Shown piece by piece: positions 49,578 through 56,967 of a stretch of 64,000 bases of DNA. Location: positions 62,001 through 126,000 of the forward strand of contig NZ_BEWP01000006.1 of the NCBI RefSeq assembly GCF_002723995.1, read 5' to 3'. Within the stretch, counting starts at the first letter, position 1. Each line of letters starts with the position of its first letter. The notes below the pieces were generated by a model. That model was not told the origin of the DNA. It saw only the letters and a program-made list of their open reading frames with translations, and searched no databases. The stretch is from Gluconobacter kondonii (GTDB taxonomy: Bacteria; Pseudomonadota; Alphaproteobacteria; Acetobacterales; Acetobacteraceae). The position numbers and the translations under genes were made by a program.

Positions 49578-49893
49578 GGTCAGGAATGGGGGGTAAGCCG
49601 AATGTCGGTTATAAGAGTAAGATGTTGAGAAAGCGGACAAGGCGCTTGCATATGCGCACATTAATGACTATCATACACCTAAGCTGATTAAAGACAGCTA
49701 CAGTTTTTGCGTTATCCTAATTCGGGCCTTAGCCGTACACGCGGTGGAACGCTCAGTGGCTTGTAAGTCATATTATCGATGGTCATTTGATCTGTGGAAA
49801 CCGGGTAACTAAAACTTTGAGTTTTGGGACTTTGGTGATCTTAAAGTTGGTACCACCAACTTATCGATGGAAAACGAAGGTAACGCAGCATAT
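49578..49893. other. Non-coding stretch between lysis-type gene and reversed cassette
   Basis: No convincing gene. A 33-codon frame (49586-49687) opens with ATG but has a poorly spaced binding site and a highly basic composition. An inverted repeat AAGTTGGT-ACC-ACCAACTT lies near 49850-49868. Base composition is AT-richer than the late genes, suggesting that the insertion with its flanks is foreign. Confidence 0.45.
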
Positions 49894-49932
49894 GTAAAGG
49901 GCGGCCAGTAAAGGCCGCCCTTTACTTTTTTA
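49894..49932 (+). terminator. Strong intrinsic terminator
   Basis: A perfect 13-bp stem (GTAAAGGGCGGCC/GGCCGCCCTTTAC, 6-nt loop) at 49894-49925 followed by a T-rich tract; it ends rightward transcription just before the 3' end of the reversed cassette. Confidence 0.9.
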
Positions 49933-50985
49933 TTTTACAATATTTCCTGTTACGACATCGCTGGGGAAGATATTAGTATGGTCACCACTAATGTTGATAT
50001 TGCCTTTTGTTCTGCATGAAAACACTTGACGGTCAAACAGCCTTCCATCCTCGAATTGTGCATCATGCTGAAAACCCGCCGGTGTTAGGGGGGTGCCAAA
50101 CCTATAGCGACTCTCTAGCGTGTGGTTAAGCAACATGGAGCGGACCTCTAGCGTCTCGTCCGGCTCAGCGCAGGCTTTGATAGTTGCTTCGTATTCAATC
50201 TCGTGAACGCCGCCGTCCTGACCAACGTTACTTTTGGCAAACACAATACCACGTGCATCAATCGCGAAGCTTTTCCCACGCCCTCCCACACGCTTGTAAA
50301 ACGCTTTCAAACGTTCGTAACAAAATTTTTCAATGATGATACCTTCTTCGATCTGAGCAATCCCAAGTTGATTTTCCATGAATGCGCGAAAGCGTCCGAT
50401 CAACTGTTCTTGCCCATCCAAGTGAAAGTTTCGGCCAGGGAGCAGCAAAACGTCATCCGTCCGCCGAGCTTCAAGTCGTAGGCGCAGATCCCGGGCAGGC
50501 TCAGCATCCGCTGTGTCGATCGCATGCCGCAACAGCTGGGTTACTGTTTCGATGTTGTGACGCCAATGCATACCTTTCGGCCAAGACCAGTCAGGATGCT
50601 CAAGGCGGAGCGGCCACACTGCATGACCGAATACATGCCACAAGCGCTCGGATTGAGGGGCCGGGACATAGGCAACCACGATCCGGCTCGGAGTTGGAAC
50701 TTTGTCGGCGCCTGGCCGGGCCTTCATAGCAAAACTGCAAACCTGTATTCCGAGGTCGAGAATGGCACGGTCTTTTGCGTAAATACGATCGTTTCCATTC
50801 GAGAAAGGAACTGCAATCGCTCGCCACTTAATAGTATCGTCGTTGTCAATCGTCGCTGCAGCAGCTTGGGCTGTGGTCTCAGGAAGGCCCGCAATTACAA
50901 GCAAAGGAGACGGACCAGGCGAGCCACGATTCTGGGATCGACCTGGCTGAGTCGATTTATTTCTCTTTCCCATATTCTTAGGCAT
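49930..50985 (-). CDS. Unrecognised protein of a reversed two-gene cassette (351 residues)
   Basis: A soluble protein with no family I can name. Blocks visible are IKWRAIAVPFSNGNDRIYAK (~residues 52-71), the Trp-rich LWHVFGHAVWPLRLEHPDW, MHWRHNIETVTQLLRHAIDT, a charged middle (IEEGIIIEKFCYERLKAFYK) and the C-terminus NINISGDHTNIFPSDVVTGN. It lies on the strand opposite to the late genes, so it is probably expressed in the lysogen. The start at 50985 overlaps the upstream stop; ATG codons at 51006 and 50973 are alternatives. Defence or superinfection exclusion is a hypothesis. Confidence 0.65.
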   Translation of the reverse strand: MPKNMGKRNKSTQPGRSQNRGSPGPSPLLVIAGLPETTAQAAAATIDNDDTIKWRAIAVPFSNGNDRIYAKDRAILDLGIQVCSFAMKARPGADKVPTPSRIVVAYVPAPQSERLWHVFGHAVWPLRLEHPDWSWPKGMHWRHNIETVTQLLRHAIDTADAEPARDLRLRLEARRTDDVLLLPGRNFHLDGQEQLIGRFRAFMENQLGIAQIEEGIIIEKFCYERLKAFYKRVGGRGKSFAIDARGIVFAKSNVGQDGGVHEIEYEATIKACAEPDETLEVRSMLLNHTLESRYRFGTPLTPAGFQHDAQFEDGRLFDRQVFSCRTKGNINISGDHTNIFPSDVVTGNIVK

Positions 50986-51652
50986 GCTTGAGCAAAATCT
51001 GAGCAATGTCGGCAGGAATAATTAATCCCGACATGATATCAGGGGATTGAGCGGCGATTAGCCGGGCAAGCGCGTTACTGGTTTCGCCATTGCGAAACGT
51101 TTCTATATCAATGCCAATCTCTTGCGTCCAAGTGAGAAATAATCCCCAAAGTATGGCACGCTCCTGAACTGAAGCATTACGGAGCGGGAGGCCGGGTCGG
51201 CGCAACGAGTTAGGGATAATGCGCTGGGTTGGGCGAATAAGATCTGGCACTGTGACTTTAGAGTAGCGGAATGGTCGGACTATATCGAGTGCAACATGCT
51301 CGGCGGCTTCGGTTCGTATACAGAATGCGAGTTTCACTGAGCTAGGCAAACCATCGAAAAAGTTTGCAGCCTGATGTTGGCTGGCGCTCTCTTGTTTGAT
51401 TTCTAGTCCGACGCTGCCTGCAATTCCCGTCGGCGCTATGGTTTCGCGACCAATTGTTGTATCAACAAAACGAAGATTTTCTTCTCCTGCGGCCCGAACA
51501 GCGGCAGCCAAGGAACCGTAATCTGACTTCAATTGAGCGAGCAATTCTTTGTTGCTCTGCCCAAATCTGGACAGCAGCAACGGCTTTGGGTCCTGCTCCT
51601 CATAGTGCTCCTTAACTGCCTTAACGAGCGCTTCCAAAGTCTTTGACAACAA
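50978..51652 (-). CDS. Unrecognised protein of the reversed cassette (224 residues)
   Basis: The first gene of the reversed pair. Residues ~20-65 (PKPLLLSRFGQSNKELLAQL then KSDYGSLAAAVRAAG) look like a small HTH of the LOTUS/OST-HTH type, a domain that binds RNA; this is a weak call from pattern. The remaining ~150 residues (VKLAFCIRTEAAEHVALDIV, WGLFLTWTQEIGIDIETF) form an unrecognised alpha/beta domain. It is coupled to the 351-residue gene by an 8-nt overlap. Flanking terminators and opposite orientation mark the pair as an accessory insertion. Confidence 0.65.
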   Translation of the reverse strand: MLSKTLEALVKAVKEHYEEQDPKPLLLSRFGQSNKELLAQLKSDYGSLAAAVRAAGEENLRFVDTTIGRETIAPTGIAGSVGLEIKQESASQHQAANFFDGLPSSVKLAFCIRTEAAEHVALDIVRPFRYSKVTVPDLIRPTQRIIPNSLRRPGLPLRNASVQERAILWGLFLTWTQEIGIDIETFRNGETSNALARLIAAQSPDIMSGLIIPADIAQILLKHA

Positions 51653-51894
51653 TGTATTTTCTCCTGCCTCGGAGTCTAAGAGACTACATAAATAGCTACG
51701 ATGAGACTAATTTTTTCCATAGCATGAAACTCAAATAATAGACGAAAATGCCTCACCGCTGCTAATTATCTGATAACCCGATTCAACCACATGTCTTTAA
51801 GTCAGATTATGTCCGCTATGCGGAAATCAATATCACGGCCAGAGCGACCGGGATGAGGCGAAAGCCGCCATCCTGTCTGAAGCTCCCCCTGCCA
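51653..51894. promoter_or_regulatory. Promoter region of the reversed cassette
   Basis: AT-rich in its first ~150 bp and without a gene; the promoter of the leftward cassette must be here. The second half returns to late-gene composition. Confidence 0.4.
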
Positions 51895-51921
51895 AAGCCG
51901 CCCCAACCGGGCGGCTTTTTT
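51895..51921 (+). terminator. Intrinsic terminator before the endolysin gene
   Basis: AAGCCGCCC/GGGCGGCTT stem, 5-nt loop, then T-tract; the endolysin ATG is 14 nt further. Confidence 0.88.
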
Positions 51922-51934
51922 ATGGAAAATCCCC

Positions 51935-52438
51935 ATGAATAACACTGCCATCGTGTTGGCCACAGCGCTGCTGCGGCTGCCCGGGTTCGAAGGATTCCGG
52001 TCGAAGCCCTATGTCTGCCCCGCAGGATACTGGACAATCGGGTATGGCAGCCGTTGGCTGGCCAATGGACAGCCCGTCACGGACCGGACCGTCCCCATCG
52101 ATCAGGCAGACGCAGGCAGCCTTCTACTCCAGACCGTAACGGCGCTCGATGTGGCACTGTCCCGCCTGGTCCGGGTGGCGCTGTCAGACGTCCAGCGCGT
52201 AGCCCTGCTGTCCTGGCAATACAATGTCGGAACCGCCGCCGTCGAAAGCTCAACCCTGCTGCGCAAGCTGAATGCCGGTGACTATGCTGGCGCGGCCGAC
52301 GAGCTGCTGCGCTGGGACAGGACCACCGTGCACGGACATCTGGTCGAACTGCCCGGCCTGAAGAGCCGCCGCGCCCGTGAGCGCGCGCTCTTTCTGGGCC
52401 TCATTCCTCCCCCAACACCGAAGGACAGGACCGTCTGA
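51935..52438 (+). CDS. Endolysin, glycoside hydrolase family 24-type lysozyme
   Basis: A 167-residue lysozyme that cuts peptidoglycan at lysis. The active site reads FEGFRSKPYVCPAGYWTIGY: the catalytic Glu is followed after 8 residues by Cys where T4 lysozyme has Asp, and after 5 more by Thr, giving the E-C-T form seen in a subgroup of phage endolysins. The rest (QRVALLSWQYNVGTAAVESS, TLLRKLNAGDY) is typical. No signal peptide or SAR segment is obvious, so a holin is expected. The gene is preceded by a terminator. Confidence 0.92.
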   Translation: MNNTAIVLATALLRLPGFEGFRSKPYVCPAGYWTIGYGSRWLANGQPVTDRTVPIDQADAGSLLLQTVTALDVALSRLVRVALSDVQRVALLSWQYNVGTAAVESSTLLRKLNAGDYAGAADELLRWDRTTVHGHLVELPGLKSRRARERALFLGLIPPPTPKDRTV

Positions 52439-54147
52439 TGGCCCGGAATTTTACACCGACCCAAAAGTCCGCCATCGATAGACGGCAGCCCTTCCCTCAG
52501 CTCGGCATGGCCGGAGTCATGAAAATGCGACTATTACATCTGACGCTTGCTCTGGCGTTTCTGACTGCTCCGTCGGCTTTTGGTCAAAGCATGCCGTCCT
52601 GGAAATCTGCCACCCAGACGGGAAACGTCAGGGATCTTGTACAGTCGGCGGGAAACGACAATTCAGTTGCAGCGTGGCTAGGAAAGAAAGTTGACGTTAG
52701 TTCAATCAATCGGCCTAACGGGGTAGCAGGCTTGGATCATGATAAAAACCTGATCGCCAACACCTTCTCAAATTTTGCTGCTGTCTCTGGAAAGTCGTAT
52801 CAATCCCTCGAAAACCAGATGCGATTACCGACCAATACGGTCACTTGTCCTGGAATAACAGGGCCTAATGGGCGAAGTGGCGCATGTACAACGTTACTAA
52901 ACGATGGATCAATCTTTAATACAACAAGTGGACCTGTCGGAAGTAATATAAACGTAGTTCAGCTGGATAACGCAGTAGGTGCTTCAGTTGGTCAGTTCAT
53001 TGGAACCATAAATTACAGCACTACACAGCCGCTCTGGGCATTTAACATCGTGATGAATCAAGCTCAGAATGCAGCGTTTGAATCTGGTATTGAATTGGAT
53101 ATGAACCGATCGATAACTGGTTGCTCAGTTCCGTTAGATGTCGATGTGGGAGCTGCAAACGGTTGTTCATCAATGACCGGCTTTTGGGCAACAGGTATCA
53201 ATGCTTCTGGCACTACAGGCGGTGCTGCATACTATGCCACCATGAGTGGTACTGGCACGCATGCTCCTCTATGGGCGGATGGCTTTGCTGCTGAAGCGAA
53301 CTCCATTCGGGATACCGTATTCCTTGACAACACAGCGGCTCCTACGACCTTGAAGGCATTAAATGGTCATTATGCAGGTATTGACTTCTCTAACGCTAAA
53401 TTCTGGAATTCAGCCATAATGCTGGCAGATATCGGGTCATCCACACCCAATTTACCAACTACACAGGGCATGTTCTGGACTACAACACCAACCGCGACCA
53501 TTACCGGAGACCCAAAATTTACCGCATCCATATCTGGAGGCGGTGGTGCCGGCGCTCTGTTTTTCGATAGCAATAATAGCTTCTACTTTAATGTTGATAA
53601 AACCACTACGACAGACTTTGAAATTGGCTCACAAAAAACAATGAAAGATCTCGTTATTGACGAGCATACTTCTGGCATTTCCAACGATTACGATGAGCGT
53701 TTGTACTTCTCTGGTGGCTTAGGTGCAGGTAGCATTACTGCAATTGCCCCAGCGCACATCACCGCAGCGACGAGTGTGTTTCAGGTTTACAATACTTCTA
53801 CAAGTTCCGCAGACACGACTGACGTAGAAATAGGCTCCACAACTACAGCGCAGAGCAGCGCACTAAACTTTCATACTAGCGGATCTTCCAATACATATGA
53901 TGCACAGATCGCTTCGAGCGGTGGAGATGGTCGATCAGGAAATAACGGCCAAGGGAATCTGGCTCTCACAGCTTCGAGAATCAGTATTAACGGAGTTCTG
54001 AATATCCAAAGACTCACTAAAACTCAAATTCTCGGTATTTCTTCACCAGTTGAAGGCACTATCGTAAACGACAGTGACGATCACGTGCCGGTCGTTTACG
54101 AAAATGGGCACTGGTATCCGATGACACTCGGACCCGCCCTTCAGTAA
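52438..54147 (+). CDS. Ser/Thr/Asn-rich fibre-like protein with a signal-peptide-like segment
   Basis: A 569-residue protein, AT-richer than neighbouring late genes, mostly beta-rich and rich in Ser, Thr, Asn and Gly. Residues ~27-50 (MKMRLLHLTLALAFLTAPSA then FGQS) look like a Sec signal peptide, so translation may begin at 52516 instead of 52438, the latter being coupled to the endolysin stop by TGATG. The end (GTIVNDSDDHVPVVYENGHW) is like the C-termini of phage tail fibres. It is either a tail spike/fibre or an exported lysogenic-conversion protein; the signal peptide favours the second. Confidence 0.6.
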   Translation: MARNFTPTQKSAIDRRQPFPQLGMAGVMKMRLLHLTLALAFLTAPSAFGQSMPSWKSATQTGNVRDLVQSAGNDNSVAAWLGKKVDVSSINRPNGVAGLDHDKNLIANTFSNFAAVSGKSYQSLENQMRLPTNTVTCPGITGPNGRSGACTTLLNDGSIFNTTSGPVGSNINVVQLDNAVGASVGQFIGTINYSTTQPLWAFNIVMNQAQNAAFESGIELDMNRSITGCSVPLDVDVGAANGCSSMTGFWATGINASGTTGGAAYYATMSGTGTHAPLWADGFAAEANSIRDTVFLDNTAAPTTLKALNGHYAGIDFSNAKFWNSAIMLADIGSSTPNLPTTQGMFWTTTPTATITGDPKFTASISGGGGAGALFFDSNNSFYFNVDKTTTTDFEIGSQKTMKDLVIDEHTSGISNDYDERLYFSGGLGAGSITAIAPAHITAATSVFQVYNTSTSSADTTDVEIGSTTTAQSSALNFHTSGSSNTYDAQIASSGGDGRSGNNGQGNLALTASRISINGVLNIQRLTKTQILGISSPVEGTIVNDSDDHVPVVYENGHWYPMTLGPALQ

Positions 54148-54171
54148 ACGGAAGAACATCCCCCTTAAATT

Positions 54172-54193
54172 AACCGCCTCCGGGCGGTTTTTT
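54172..54193 (+). terminator. Intrinsic terminator
   Basis: AACCGCC/GGCGGTT stem, 4-nt loop, T6. Confidence 0.85.
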
Positions 54194-54211
54194 CATATCT
54201 GGAGAACGCCC

Positions 54212-54547
54212 ATGGACTGGACCACCCTGTGCCAGACGGTCCTGCCGTACCTGCCTGCGCGGTATGCGAGCGACATCGTCTCGATCCTGACCTTCCTGAT
54301 CGCGGCGGCCGCTCTGGCCATGCGCTTCTGGAAGCCGCCCGCCTCGGGTAGCAGGCTGGCGCTGCTCTACAAGGTCGTTTCCAGCCTGGCACAGTCGAAG
54401 GGCTGGAACACCAACGCCTATCAGCCCGATGCCAAGGCGCTGATGATCCCGGCCGAGGCCAGCCGCACGATCGAGGCGGCAAAGCTGGGGCTCGATCCGG
54501 CTTCCACCCATCCCAAGGCGGGCGCGCCTCCCAAACCGACCGCCTGA
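54212..54547 (+). CDS. Small membrane protein of the lysis/accessory region
   Basis: A 111-residue protein with one clear membrane segment (DIVSILTFLIAAAALAMRFW, residues ~21-40) preceded by a Cys/Pro-containing N-terminus, and a ~70-residue hydrophilic C-terminus. It could be a holin or spanin-type component; I cannot distinguish these. It stands between two terminators, so it may be expressed as a single gene. Confidence 0.5.
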   Translation: MDWTTLCQTVLPYLPARYASDIVSILTFLIAAAALAMRFWKPPASGSRLALLYKVVSSLAQSKGWNTNAYQPDAKALMIPAEASRTIEAAKLGLDPASTHPKAGAPPKPTA

Positions 54548-54593
54548 CCCGAAGGAGGCAGGCCCCCCGCCTGTCAGACCGCTCTTTCTTCCG

Positions 54594-54616
54594 CCGCCCT
54601 CTGAGGCGGTTTTTTT
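54594..54616 (+). terminator. Intrinsic terminator
   Basis: CCGCC/GGCGG stem, 6-nt loop, T7, directly before the lipoprotein gene. Confidence 0.8.
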
Positions 54617-54631
54617 ATGTCTGGAGACATC

Positions 54632-55132
54632 ATGCGCAATCGCTTCCTCGCTCTCAGCCTCGGTGCCCTTCTTCTCGGCTCCACGGCGGCCTGCACCACG
54701 ACCGCCAACATGGCCAGCTTCAACACAACCGCACTCAATAATGACGCTACGGCCATCGCTTATGCGGTCCAGGCGATCGAGGGCATTCCCGAACTGGAAA
54801 GCCATCTCTCCGCCTCCGACAAGGCCAAGTTCGACAACCTGATCGCGCAGATCCGCAGCGTGACAGCGCAGGTGGCGGCCAACTCCAATGGCTCGATTGC
54901 GGTCGCGACCGGCAAAGACTGGGCCAAGTCACTCGGCACGGATCTCGAAACTCTGCTGGCGATCGCAACGCCGATCGTGAAGGTCTATTCGCCCTCGGCT
55001 GCGACCTACATGCAGACCGTCCAGGCGATGATTCCGCTGGTCGAGGCGCTGGCTGGTGTCACGGCCGCGCCCTATGCCGCACCTCTCCAGTCGCCGGAGC
55101 TGATCCGCGCCCGGATCTATCAGGGCGTCTGA
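54632..55132 (+). CDS. Prophage lipoprotein
   Basis: A 166-residue protein with a lipoprotein signal (MRNRFLALSLGALLLGSTAA followed by Cys, lipobox at residues ~18-21). The mature part is Ala/Thr-rich and helical (KFDNLIAQIRSVTAQVAANS, VQAMIPLVEALAGV). An in-frame ATG at 54617 would add five residues. Outer-membrane or periplasmic location is predicted. No family recognised. Confidence 0.75.
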   Translation: MRNRFLALSLGALLLGSTAACTTTANMASFNTTALNNDATAIAYAVQAIEGIPELESHLSASDKAKFDNLIAQIRSVTAQVAANSNGSIAVATGKDWAKSLGTDLETLLAIATPIVKVYSPSAATYMQTVQAMIPLVEALAGVTAAPYAAPLQSPELIRARIYQGV

Positions 55133-55156
55133 TCTTTCGATCCTGACCAGCATCAG

Positions 55157-55190
55157 GGGGAGCGGCTTTTGGCCGCTCCCCTCTTTTTTT
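55157..55190 (+). terminator. Intrinsic terminator
   Basis: A 10-bp stem GGGGAGCGGC/GCCGCTCCCC, 5-nt loop, T-rich tract. Confidence 0.85.
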
Positions 55191-55205
55191 GTTTCCGGAG
55201 ATCTT

Positions 55206-55955
55206 ATGCAGGACAGAAGACTGGGCAAGCGCGCCCCGAAACACGATCCGCGCACCTATCGCCTCGGCCGGGTGCTGGCCGTGCGCCTGCCGGCCGTGCC
55301 TGACGCGCGCGACTGGTCGCAGAACGTGCCTTATCAGATGTGGGGCAATGACCGCTTCGGCTGCTGCGCTTTCGCCGCTCACGCCGCGCTGGTGGCGACC
55401 TGGACCAAAGCTGCGCAGTCTCTGGTCATGCTCTCGACCGAAACCGTGCTGGCCAACTATGCGGCGCTGACGGGCTTTAATGCCGAAACCGGGTACGATC
55501 CGGGCACCATCCTGCTGGACGAACTCAACGCCTGGCGCCGTAACGGACTGCTGCGACCGGGACAGACCCGCGATTACCTGACCGCCTATGGATCGATTGC
55601 GCCGACTGACGTCGTGGGCATCCGTCGTGCCATTGCCTATCTCGGCGGCGTGCTGGCGGGTGTGCAGGTGTCGCAAGGCTTCCTCGATCTGGGTCTGGGC
55701 GAGACCTGGGACTGGGAGGCGATCAGTGACCATACGCCCCGTGGAGGCCATGCCATCGCGCTTGTCGGCTACAATCCAGAAGGCGTGTTCTTCAACACCT
55801 GGGGCACGCGGACTTTCATGCCGTGGGGCACGTTCGTGCGGATCGCGGATGAGGCTTACGGCCTGCTGTCACGGGAGAACTGGCTGGGCATTCCCGGCAC
55901 GGCGCCGACCGGGGAGGATTTCGAGGCGCTGCTGGCAGAAGTGAGGGCGGCATGA
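55206..55955 (+). CDS. Papain-like (C1) cysteine peptidase
   Basis: A 249-residue protein with a C1-type triad: the nucleophile region NDRFGCCAFAAHA (Cys near residue 53), His in RGGHAIALVGYN (~residue 183) and Asn in FFNTWGTR (~residue 198). No signal peptide is visible, so the enzyme is cytoplasmic or virion-bound. Such peptidases occur in prophages of acetic acid and related bacteria without an established role. It lies between two lipoprotein genes and overlaps the second by 4 nt. Confidence 0.8.
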   Translation: MQDRRLGKRAPKHDPRTYRLGRVLAVRLPAVPDARDWSQNVPYQMWGNDRFGCCAFAAHAALVATWTKAAQSLVMLSTETVLANYAALTGFNAETGYDPGTILLDELNAWRRNGLLRPGQTRDYLTAYGSIAPTDVVGIRRAIAYLGGVLAGVQVSQGFLDLGLGETWDWEAISDHTPRGGHAIALVGYNPEGVFFNTWGTRTFMPWGTFVRIADEAYGLLSRENWLGIPGTAPTGEDFEALLAEVRAA

Positions 55956-56557
55956 GGATCCTCGCACTCTGCGCGCTTCTGGCCCTCGCGGCCTGCTCGG
56001 CCGGATCGGTCGCGCCCGTCACCATCAGTCAGGCCATTGCTGGTGTTCAGGCAGATCTGACGAAAGCTGGTGTCGTCAGTGTCTCGGGCGTGCAGCACTG
56101 GACAGCAGATCAGGCTGCCCGGTTCGATGCCAACGTCCGAGCACTCCAATGCGCGCAGCACACGTCAGATCCGGTTGTAGCGATGATTGCCGGGCCGGTC
56201 ACAATGGATCTGTCCGGGACATTCAGCCAGTCAGGGTCGTTCTCCGTCTCGGCGTCATCCGCCCTGCCCGTCTTCGGGCTTCAAGCCGATGCCAGCCGAA
56301 CGAAAGCACAGACGATGAGTGTTCCTGTCCAGTTCGTGCCGCTCTCTGCATTGGCTGATGCCGAGGCTGGACGGGAAGTCGGTTATGCCGGAGCGCTCTT
56401 GGTGCAGAATGATCAGGTGCGACAGGCTGTGGCAGCACGGATCGAGGCCGATCGGATGGCGCTGGCAGCGCATATTGGATCTCTGATCAGAAAATATGCC
56501 GCTTCCTGCCCGACCGGATTAGGTCATTCTTTCGTTGGGATACGCCGTGCTACGTAA
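55952..56557 (+). CDS. Prophage lipoprotein, last gene before attR
   Basis: A 201-residue protein with a lipobox (MRILALCALLALAAC, Cys at residue 15). The mature part is Ala/Val-rich, with SVSASSALPVFGLQAD and a helical end (AARIEADRMALAAHIGSLIR). No family recognised. The last ~15 residues (GHSFVGIRRAT) may be an extension into attachment-region DNA. Confidence 0.75.
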   Translation: MRILALCALLALAACSAGSVAPVTISQAIAGVQADLTKAGVVSVSGVQHWTADQAARFDANVRALQCAQHTSDPVVAMIAGPVTMDLSGTFSQSGSFSVSASSALPVFGLQADASRTKAQTMSVPVQFVPLSALADAEAGREVGYAGALLVQNDQVRQAVAARIEADRMALAAHIGSLIRKYAASCPTGLGHSFVGIRRAT

Positions 56558-56794
56558 ACTCGGGGCCTGCGGGGTCAGGTGCAGGCGTGTTTACTCAAAT
56601 GAGATCAAACTTTTGACGGTTTCCCAAGAGTTCAGAAGATCGGAACTCACTCTTCGTCGACTCGGAATTTCATGGCACGGATTTGGCACGGATTGGGGTG
56701 CCGCGACTCGAATATCCGAATTTTAGTTCGTACTAAAACGAGCTTAATCTTATTGATTTTGTGATGGATGAAATGGCTGAAATCCGCCATTTAA
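56558..56794. promoter_or_regulatory. Attachment-region DNA with integrase arm-type repeats
   Basis: No gene is visible. GGCACGGATT is directly repeated at 56674-56683 and 56685-56694 (11-bp period), with GGGGTGCC nearby. Their place about 100 bp inside the right junction fits arm-type integrase binding sites (inference). Confidence 0.5.
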
Positions 56795-56844
56795 GATGGT
56801 GGGCGCGACAGGGATTGAACCTGTGACCCCTGCCGTGTGAAGGC
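56795..56844. repeat. attR: 50-bp direct repeat within tRNA-Val
   Basis: Identical to 20549-20598. It supplies the 3' part of the tRNA gene, so integration leaves the tRNA intact. Confidence 0.95.
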
Positions 56845-56871
56845 AGTGCTCTACCGCTGAGCTACGCGCCC
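56797..56871 (-). tRNA. tRNA-Val (anticodon CAC)
   Basis: A 75-nt cloverleaf: acceptor GGGCGCG/CGCGCCC, D arm GCTC/GAGC, anticodon stem CTGCC/GGCAG with loop TTCACAC (anticodon CAC), T arm ACAGG-TTCAATC-CCTGT and an encoded CCA end. The 3' half is the target of prophage 2. Confidence 0.97.
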
Positions 56872-56967
56872 ATCCGTTGGACGGGCTTCTAGCAAGATGT
56901 TGTTTTTCTGACAAGATCTTTTTCTCAGGAAGCCGGTTTGTCCGCTCCGGCTTCCCTTTTCGGGCGC

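Larger units (their letters stand above)
20549..56844. mobile_element. Prophage 2, complete, integrated in tRNA-Val
   Basis: A 36.3-kb element bounded by a perfect 50-bp direct repeat, with an integrase 45 bp from the left copy and the intact tRNA-Val gene at the right copy. It contains a full set of modules in normal order: integration, immunity, replication, cos/packaging, HK97-type head, long-tail genes, lysis and accessory genes. No gene essential for a siphovirus is obviously broken, so it may be inducible. Confidence 0.95.

Noticed and set aside
49586-49687. 33-codon basic open frame after the holin-like gene.
   Set aside because: Badly spaced ribosome binding site, no similarity to anything recognised, and located in AT-rich non-coding DNA.
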